Below are positions 6,216-9,952 of a stretch of 9,952 nucleotides of DNA, one piece after another (position 1 is the first letter of the stretch; each line of letters opens with the position of its first letter). This DNA is from an uncultured Prevotella sp. (GTDB lineage Bacteria > Bacteroidota > Bacteroidia > Bacteroidales > Bacteroidaceae), in contig URDV01000065.1 in the NCBI GenBank assembly GCA_900546605.1, positions 1-9,952 of the forward strand. Direction: 5' to 3'. The position numbers and the translations under genes were made by a program. The notes under the pieces are model-generated. The model was not told the origin of the DNA. It saw only the letters and a program-made list of their open reading frames with translations, and ran no database searches.

Positions 6216-6566
6216 AACAACACATCCTTCTCTCATTTTAGGTGGGTGCCGTAAACAAGTGAACTTTCGTTTTGAATACCTTTTCTTATTTACAGCACTC
6301 ACTTTAAATGAATTTACGATTACATATCATCAAGAGCTTGAAAAGCGCAAGCCGCTTTAAGCCATATATTTACTTTGTAACCTACAAATTTCAAAACACA
6401 ACTTACATATTTGAGAGAGAAAAAATCTTGCACACTCAACCAATAAATCAAGTATAGCCCCCTATTACGTTGGTTATCAACTACAAGCCAATTATAGCAC
6501 ATGAATGCGAACATTTAAACACAACACAAGCGACAAAAGTTTTCCAAAAAAAACATTTTCTTTTCC
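6216..6566. other. AT-rich intergenic region, no confident gene
   Basis: I find no RNA gene or recognisable protein here. Contents worth noting are a 49-codon ORF (6308-6457) that faintly resembles the start of a Y1 transposase, and a bulged stem-loop inside it: GCTT+AAAGCG (6336-6347) pairs with CGCTTT+AAGC (6353-6362), with a 2-nt bulge and a 5-nt loop. A 64-codon frame on the minus strand (6320-6514) has no recognisable features. Confidence 0.6.
6308..6457 (+). pseudogene. Doubtful 49-codon ORF, possible remnant of a Y1/REP-associated transposase
   Basis: The frame begins MNLRLHIIKS and contains KPYIYFVTYKFQNTTYIFER. The pattern YFV[ST][FY]xxxNxxx[IV]FxR resembles, from memory, the beta strand near the N-terminus of Bacteroidetes IS200-like or REP-associated tyrosine transposases. 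The frame stops at 6455, and the catalytic HUH motif and Tyr are absent, so at best it is a fragment. No Shine-Dalgarno or good promoter is seen. The match is short and could be chance. It would be meaningful mainly because it sits 93 bp from a REP-like palindromic element. Confidence 0.15.
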
Positions 6567-6597
6567 TTTTTCAATCTGAAAGTTTGCCGTATCTTTG
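6567..6597 (+). promoter_or_regulatory. Bacteroidetes-type promoter upstream of nrdD
   Basis: TATCTTTG (6590-6597) is an exact TAnnTTTG in the typical context GCCGTATCTTTGC. TTTT (6567-6570) lies 19 bp upstream as a -33-like element. Transcription would start near 6603, leaving a leader of about 335 nt before the nrdD ATG. It is the best promoter in the gap between repeat copy 3 and nrdD. TATTTTG at 6892-6898 is a possible weaker proximal site. Confidence 0.6.
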
Positions 6598-6729
6598 CTC
6601 TCGAAAACAATACAACAAATACGACTAACGCAGAGCAAACTATTCCTCACCAGTCGTTAAAGATCTCCACGCAAGCAGTCTGTGCTTATAACTTATAATA
6701 CTGATTATCAGCAAGTTGCAAACACAATA

Positions 6730-6837
6730 ATGCTTTTTTACCACATTAAAAGGAGAACATCAATCGTGCAAGAGAATCTACTTCGCTGCTTGTTAATTAA
6801 CAAGCTGAATGACAAGAAGTCAGATTACCAAGATTGA
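6730..6837 (+). CDS. Possible 35-codon leader ORF before nrdD
   Basis: ATG at 6730 opens a frame (MLFYHIKRRTSIVQENLL...) ending with TGA at 6835-6837, 101 nt before the nrdD ATG. A GTG at 6766 in the same frame lies 10 nt after AGGAG and would give a 23-codon product. The stem-loop at 6775-6826 lies wholly inside this frame, as in a translation-coupled attenuator, but no T-run follows it. I recognise no family, and it may be untranslated. Confidence 0.2.
   Translation: MLFYHIKRRTSIVQENLLRCLLINKLNDKKSDYQD
6775..6826 (+). other. Stem-loop with 18-bp perfect palindrome in nrdD leader
   Basis: GCTTGTTAATTAACAAGC (6788-6805) is a perfect 18-bp palindrome. It is enclosed by outer arms AATCT-ACTTC (6775-6784) and GAAGT-C-AGATT (6816-6826), giving about 19 paired positions with internal loops. 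As DNA it could be an operator for a dimeric regulator; as RNA it could fold as a long hairpin. The core GTTAA/TTAAC resembles the repeat octamers only superficially. Confidence 0.5.
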
Positions 6838-6938
6838 ACAAAACGGAAAACTTTTAGTCACAGCAAAATTAAAAAGTTGTCCAAAACTTACTATTTTGCT
6901 ATGCCTTGAATAGGCTCTGCGCAATAACCTTTCAGCCC

Positions 6939-9035
6939 ATGTGCACCGATAACTTCATCATTACTAAACGTAACGGCAAGACCGAACCATTAAGCATCGA
7001 AAAGATCAAGTCAGCAGTCATCAAAGCCTTTCAAAGCCAAAACAAGGACATTGACGCTGAAGCACTCAACCGCATCATGCAACGCTTGCGTTTTTGCAAT
7101 GGCATGAGCGTTGAAGATGTGCAAAACCAAGTAGAGGTAGCCCTAATGGCTGAACATCACTATGAGGTAGCCAAAGCCTTTATGCTTTACCGCAAGCGTC
7201 ATGAAGACGACCGCGAGACTGCTGACAAGTTGCGTTTTCTTATTAACTATTGCAACTCAACCAACCCTGCCACTGGTTCTAAGTACGATGCCAATGCTAA
7301 CGTTGAAAACAAGAACATTGCCACCCTTATAGGTGAGTTACCTAAACAGGGCTTCATTCGCCTCAACCGACGTTTACTTTGCGACCGCATTAAAGAGATG
7401 TATGGTAAAGATTTAGCTGATCGCTACATCTATTTGCTCAAAAATCACTACATCTACAAAAACGATGAAACGTCGTTGGCCAACTACTGTGCATCCATCA
7501 CCATGTACCCTTGGCTTTTGAATGGCACAAAGGACATAGGTGGCAACTCAACAGCCCCCTCTAACCTCAAGTCATTCTGTGGTGGCTTTGTCAACATGGT
7601 GTTTATTGTTAGCTCTATGCTCTCGGGCGCATGTGCTACACCTGAATTTTTAATGTACATGAGCCATTTTCTTGAAATAGAATATGGCGAAGAGTACTAC
7701 AAACATGCCGACAAGGTAGTTGACCTTTCAACCCGACAGCGCACCATTGACAAAATGATTACCGACTGCTTTGAGCAGATTGTGTATTCAATTAACCAAC
7801 CCACAGGAGCAAGAAACTTCCAATCAGTATTTTGGAACATATCTTACTACGACAAGTATTACTTTGAGAGCATATTTGGCGAATTCCGCTTCCCCGATGG
7901 TAGTCGTCCATCATGGCCTGCACTCGACTGGTTGCAGCGTCGCTTTATGAAGTGGTTTAACCAAGAGCGCACCAAAGCCGTGCTCACCTTCCCTGTTGAG
8001 ACCATGGCATTGCTCTCAAAGGATGGCGATGTAATGGATAAAGAATATGCTGACTTCACATCACAAATGTATGCTGAGGGTCATAGCTTCTTTACTTACA
8101 TGAGCGATAACGCTGACTCTTTGGCTTCATGCTGCCGCTTGCGCAACGAAATTCAAGACAACGGTTTTAGCTACACCTTAGGTGCTGGAGGTGTTTCAAC
8201 AGGTTCAAAGTCTGTACTTACCGTCAACCTCAACCGTTGTGTACAACAAGCCACACGCGAGGGTCGCTCTTACGTTGAATATCTTGATGACATCATTGAC
8301 CTTATGCACAAAGTGCAGTTAGCTTACAATGCCAACCTTAAGGACTTAATGGATAAGGGCATGTTGCCACTCTTCGATGCAGGTTACATCAACATCAAGC
8401 GCCAATATCTCACTATTGGTGTTAACGGCATGGTTGAAGCTGCTGAGAGTTTAGGCATCACCATCTCTGACAACAAAGAGTACGAGGAGTTTGTAAGCAA
8501 CATATTGGGCTTAATTGAGGGTTACAACCGCAAGTACCACTCAAAGGATGTCATGTTTAACTGCGAAATGATTCCTGCCGAGAACGTTGGTGTTAAACAT
8601 GCTCGTTGGGATCGCGAAGCGGGCTACTACGTTCCACGCGACTGCTACAATTCATACTTTTACGTAGTTGAAGACCCCAACACTGACATTATTGAAAAGT
8701 TCCGTTTACATGGACGTCGCTTTATTGAGCACTTAACGGGTGGTTCGGCCTTACACATGAATTTGGATGAGCACCTAAGTCAACCACAATATCGTCAATT
8801 GTTGCGCGTAGCAGCCAAAGAGGGATGTAACTACTTCACCTTCAACATTCCCAACACCCTTTGCAACGACTGCGGACACATTGACAAGCACCACTTGCAC
8901 AAGTGTCCCAAATGTGGCTCAACTAACCTCGACTACCTAACACGCATCATTGGTTACTTGAAGCGCGTCAGCAACTTCTCGCTCGACCGACAGAAGGAGG
9001 CTAACCGCCGCTATTACCAAAAGGTAGAGGAATAA
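6939..9035 (+). CDS. nrdD: Anaerobic (class III) ribonucleoside-triphosphate reductase
   Basis: This 698-residue glycyl radical enzyme reduces ribonucleoside triphosphates to deoxyribonucleotides for DNA synthesis under anaerobiosis. Residues 5-90 form an ATP-cone allosteric domain (ITKRNGKTEPLSIEKIKSAVIKAF). The central barrel contains SFCGGFVNMVFIVSSMLSG, ATPEFLMYMSHFLEIEYGEEYY and NADSLASCCRLRNE. The C-terminus has a zinc site, C642-ND-C645 and C656-PK-C659, followed by the glycyl radical loop RIIGYLKR with G672. Many members have RVxGY, and here it is RIIGY. I start at ATG 6939, giving MCTDNFIITKRNG; the longer frame from TTG 6906 adds 11 residues without family support. It is followed by a terminator-like hairpin and by nrdG 162 bp later. 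The leader is long and structured. Confidence 0.95.
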   Translation: MCTDNFIITKRNGKTEPLSIEKIKSAVIKAFQSQNKDIDAEALNRIMQRLRFCNGMSVEDVQNQVEVALMAEHHYEVAKAFMLYRKRHEDDRETADKLRFLINYCNSTNPATGSKYDANANVENKNIATLIGELPKQGFIRLNRRLLCDRIKEMYGKDLADRYIYLLKNHYIYKNDETSLANYCASITMYPWLLNGTKDIGGNSTAPSNLKSFCGGFVNMVFIVSSMLSGACATPEFLMYMSHFLEIEYGEEYYKHADKVVDLSTRQRTIDKMITDCFEQIVYSINQPTGARNFQSVFWNISYYDKYYFESIFGEFRFPDGSRPSWPALDWLQRRFMKWFNQERTKAVLTFPVETMALLSKDGDVMDKEYADFTSQMYAEGHSFFTYMSDNADSLASCCRLRNEIQDNGFSYTLGAGGVSTGSKSVLTVNLNRCVQQATREGRSYVEYLDDIIDLMHKVQLAYNANLKDLMDKGMLPLFDAGYINIKRQYLTIGVNGMVEAAESLGITISDNKEYEEFVSNILGLIEGYNRKYHSKDVMFNCEMIPAENVGVKHARWDREAGYYVPRDCYNSYFYVVEDPNTDIIEKFRLHGRRFIEHLTGGSALHMNLDEHLSQPQYRQLLRVAAKEGCNYFTFNIPNTLCNDCGHIDKHHLHKCPKCGSTNLDYLTRIIGYLKRVSNFSLDRQKEANRRYYQKVEE

Positions 9036-9041
9036 CACTTT

Positions 9042-9088
9042 AGGGTGGTTCAAAAAATTCTGATTTTAATATTCTAACCACCCTTTTT
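9042..9088 (+). terminator. Terminator-like hairpin after nrdD
   Basis: AGGGTGGTT (9042-9050) and AACCACCCT (9076-9084) form a perfect 9-bp stem with a 25-nt AT-rich loop, followed by TTTTT (9084-9088). It begins 6 bp after the nrdD stop. As it lies between nrdD and nrdG, it may lower nrdG expression by partial termination. Confidence 0.7.
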
Positions 9089-9125
9089 ACTAATAGCCCA
9101 AGCAACCATTACATTACCATAGTAG

Positions 9126-9176
9126 AACGGCCTTTCGTCCCCACTCTTATATAGAGCCATAGGGTGAAAGGCCGTT
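9126..9176 (+). other. Second hairpin between nrdD and nrdG
   Basis: AACGGCCTTTC (9126-9136) pairs perfectly with GAAAGGCCGTT (9166-9176) over 11 bp. The 29-nt apical region contains a further CTCT/AGAG stem (9144-9147 with 9153-9156) around TATAT. It ends 21 nt before the nrdG ATG and is followed by TTATC and not by a T-run. It could be a processing or translation-control structure, or a weak terminator. I see no clear TAnnTTTG promoter for nrdG in the intergenic region. Confidence 0.55.
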
Positions 9177-9197
9177 TATCATTACAAACCACTGCAC

Positions 9198-9677
9198 ATG
9201 CTTAAGTATTACAACTACGACATAGTTTTTCAAGAATACCCCGATGAGGTTACTTTAGCCATCAATCTTACATGCTGCCCCAATCGCTGCATGGGTTGTC
9301 ATAGTGCTTTTTTGCGCGAGGACATTGGCGAAGAACTTTCCATAGAACGCATTACAGCACTCATCGATTCCTATAATGGCACCATTACGTGTGTGGGCAT
9401 TCAAGGCGGTGACAATGACCCTGAAGCGGTATTAGCCCTATGCCATTACATACACACTCACTATGCTGACAACATACGCACAGGGTGGTACTCAGGACGT
9501 ACTTGGCTCCCCACAGCCCAGCAACTGGCCGAATCACTTAACTACATCAAGCTTGGCCCATACATAGCTAAGTATGGTCCACTTTCATCACCCGACACTA
9601 ATCAGCGATTTTATCGTGTTGAAACTGATGGCTCACTTCATGACCTTACACATCGCTTTGCTAAGAAGAAGGTGTGA
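9198..9677 (+). CDS. nrdG: Anaerobic ribonucleotide reductase activating protein (radical SAM)
   Basis: This 159-residue radical SAM enzyme uses a 4Fe-4S cluster and S-adenosylmethionine to form the glycyl radical on NrdD. The cluster motif is C27-PNR-C31-MG-C34 in LTCCPNRCMGCHSAFL. The stretch ITCVGIQGGDNDPEAVLALCHYI is the usual glycine-rich block following it, and WYSGRTW and YIKLGPYIAKYGPL are further family blocks. The size and the start MLKYYNYDIVFQEYPDEV are typical of small NrdG proteins. It lies downstream of its partner nrdD on the same strand. The two are probably transcribed together, with two hairpins in the 162-bp gap likely adjusting the ratio. A strong terminator follows. Confidence 0.95.
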   Translation: MLKYYNYDIVFQEYPDEVTLAINLTCCPNRCMGCHSAFLREDIGEELSIERITALIDSYNGTITCVGIQGGDNDPEAVLALCHYIHTHYADNIRTGWYSGRTWLPTAQQLAESLNYIKLGPYIAKYGPLSSPDTNQRFYRVETDGSLHDLTHRFAKKKV

Positions 9678-9706
9678 AGAGTTGTTTGTTAGGAAGTCTG
9701 AAGTTG

Positions 9707-9761
9707 TAGAAAGCGTATTTGCCCCCTAAGTCTTTAGCTTAGGGGGCAAATACGCTTTCTA
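9707..9761 (+). terminator. Strong terminator after nrdG (24-bp stem)
   Basis: Bases 9707-9730 and 9738-9761 are perfectly complementary over 24 bp (core GCCCCCTAAG with CTTAGGGGGC) around a 7-nt loop, TCTTTAG. The tail is A-rich, then AATTTTG. The near-symmetric flanks suggest it could also terminate transcription coming from the other side. It begins 29 bp after the nrdG stop. Confidence 0.88.
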
Positions 9762-9776
9762 TAAAATAATTTTGAG

Positions 9777-9785
9777 CACCTACTT
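9777..9785 (+). repeat. Solo copy of element end motif CACCTACTT
   Basis: GAGCACCTACTTAAG contains the same 9-bp right-end motif found at 1562-1570 and 3800-3808. No octamer array or core block is nearby. It sits 16 bp after the nrdG terminator stem. Confidence 0.35.
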
Positions 9786-9952
9786 AAGCACTCGAAATAT
9801 AACGCAAATTCAACTACTTACGATATCAAAAAAAGACGATAGAACTTTTCACTTCATTTTTCGTTTCTATTATTAATAGATTATCAATACTATACGCTCT
9901 AAACGGTAGAAAAGTGACTGTGTGGATTCTATATAGATACGAAATGGCTAAA
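9786..9952. other. AT-rich intergenic tail of the window
   Basis: I see no gene, hairpin or TAnnTTTG promoter on either strand here. The last nine bases, ATGGCTAAA (9944-9952), could be the first codons (MAK) of a gene beyond the window, but three codons are not enough to call it. Confidence 0.5.

Larger units (their letters stand above)
6603..6938 (+). promoter_or_regulatory. Long structured 5' leader of nrdD
   Basis: Between the predicted transcription start and the nrdD ATG there are several inverted repeats: ACGACT (6621-6626) with AGTCGT (6652-6657), AAGCA (6673-6677) with TGCTT (6682-6686), and the large stem-loop at 6775-6826. A Shine-Dalgarno-like AGGAG occurs at 6751-6755. I do not recognise a known riboswitch class, and I see no clear NrdR box. 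Regulation through this leader is inference. Confidence 0.35.

Noticed and set aside
6320..6514. 64-codon frame on the minus strand in the gap before nrdD
   Set aside because: No recognisable domain, no promoter or ribosome-binding site upstream, and composition typical of AT-rich noncoding DNA.
6906..6938. In-frame TTG-initiated extension of nrdD
   Set aside because: It adds 11 residues without family support; ATG 6939 gives a normal ATP-cone N-terminus.

Overview
The window looks like chromosomal DNA of a Bacteroidales bacterium, most likely a Prevotella-like member of Prevotellaceae. The reasons are the close match of the encoded proteins to Bacteroides/Prevotella families, promoters of the Bacteroidetes type (-7 element TAnnTTTG), mostly A-rich start regions without a Shine-Dalgarno sequence, and an anaerobic enzyme set (anaerobic sulfatase maturase, class III ribonucleotide reductase). 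The genus is an inference.

All six confident genes lie on the + strand and are housekeeping or anaerobic-metabolism genes. In order: chuR/anSME (298-1530, radical SAM formylglycine-generating enzyme); argS (1661-3478, arginyl-tRNA synthetase, with its own promoter and a strong terminator); rnhA (3829-4554, RNase HI with an N-terminal hybrid-binding domain, TTG start) followed 30 bp later by miaB (4585-5910, tRNA methylthiotransferase), probably one operon; a gap of about 1 kb; nrdD (6939-9035, anaerobic ribonucleoside-triphosphate reductase); and nrdG (9198-9677, its radical SAM activase), closed by a 24-bp-stem terminator. nrdD and nrdG work together: NrdG installs the glycyl radical on NrdD. 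No gene is visibly broken.

The unexplained content is between the genes. A family of long imperfect inverted-repeat elements occurs three times in the same orientation: a right arm at the window edge (1-88), a full copy between argS and rnhA (3558-3808) and a full copy after miaB (5909-6215). Each full copy has ends of the type AAGTAGGTGTTCAAT, an inner ACGCGTTG..CGGAATT inverted repeat, arrays of an 8-bp unit RRGTTRAC that differ in number between copies, and a nearly identical 30-bp core block. Both full copies also carry a promoter-like GTTG-N21-TAAGTTTG pointing rightwards. This resembles a non-autonomous MITE/REP-like element; its function is unknown. Solo copies of the end motif CACCTACTT lie after chuR and after nrdG.

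The nrdD leader is long: a good promoter at about 6590 lies some 335 nt before the start codon. The leader holds a 19-bp interrupted stem-loop around an 18-bp perfect palindrome, inside a possible 35-codon ORF. A second hairpin separates nrdD from nrdG. I do not see a large undescribed multi-gene system; the repeat family and the nrdD leader are the parts worth following up.
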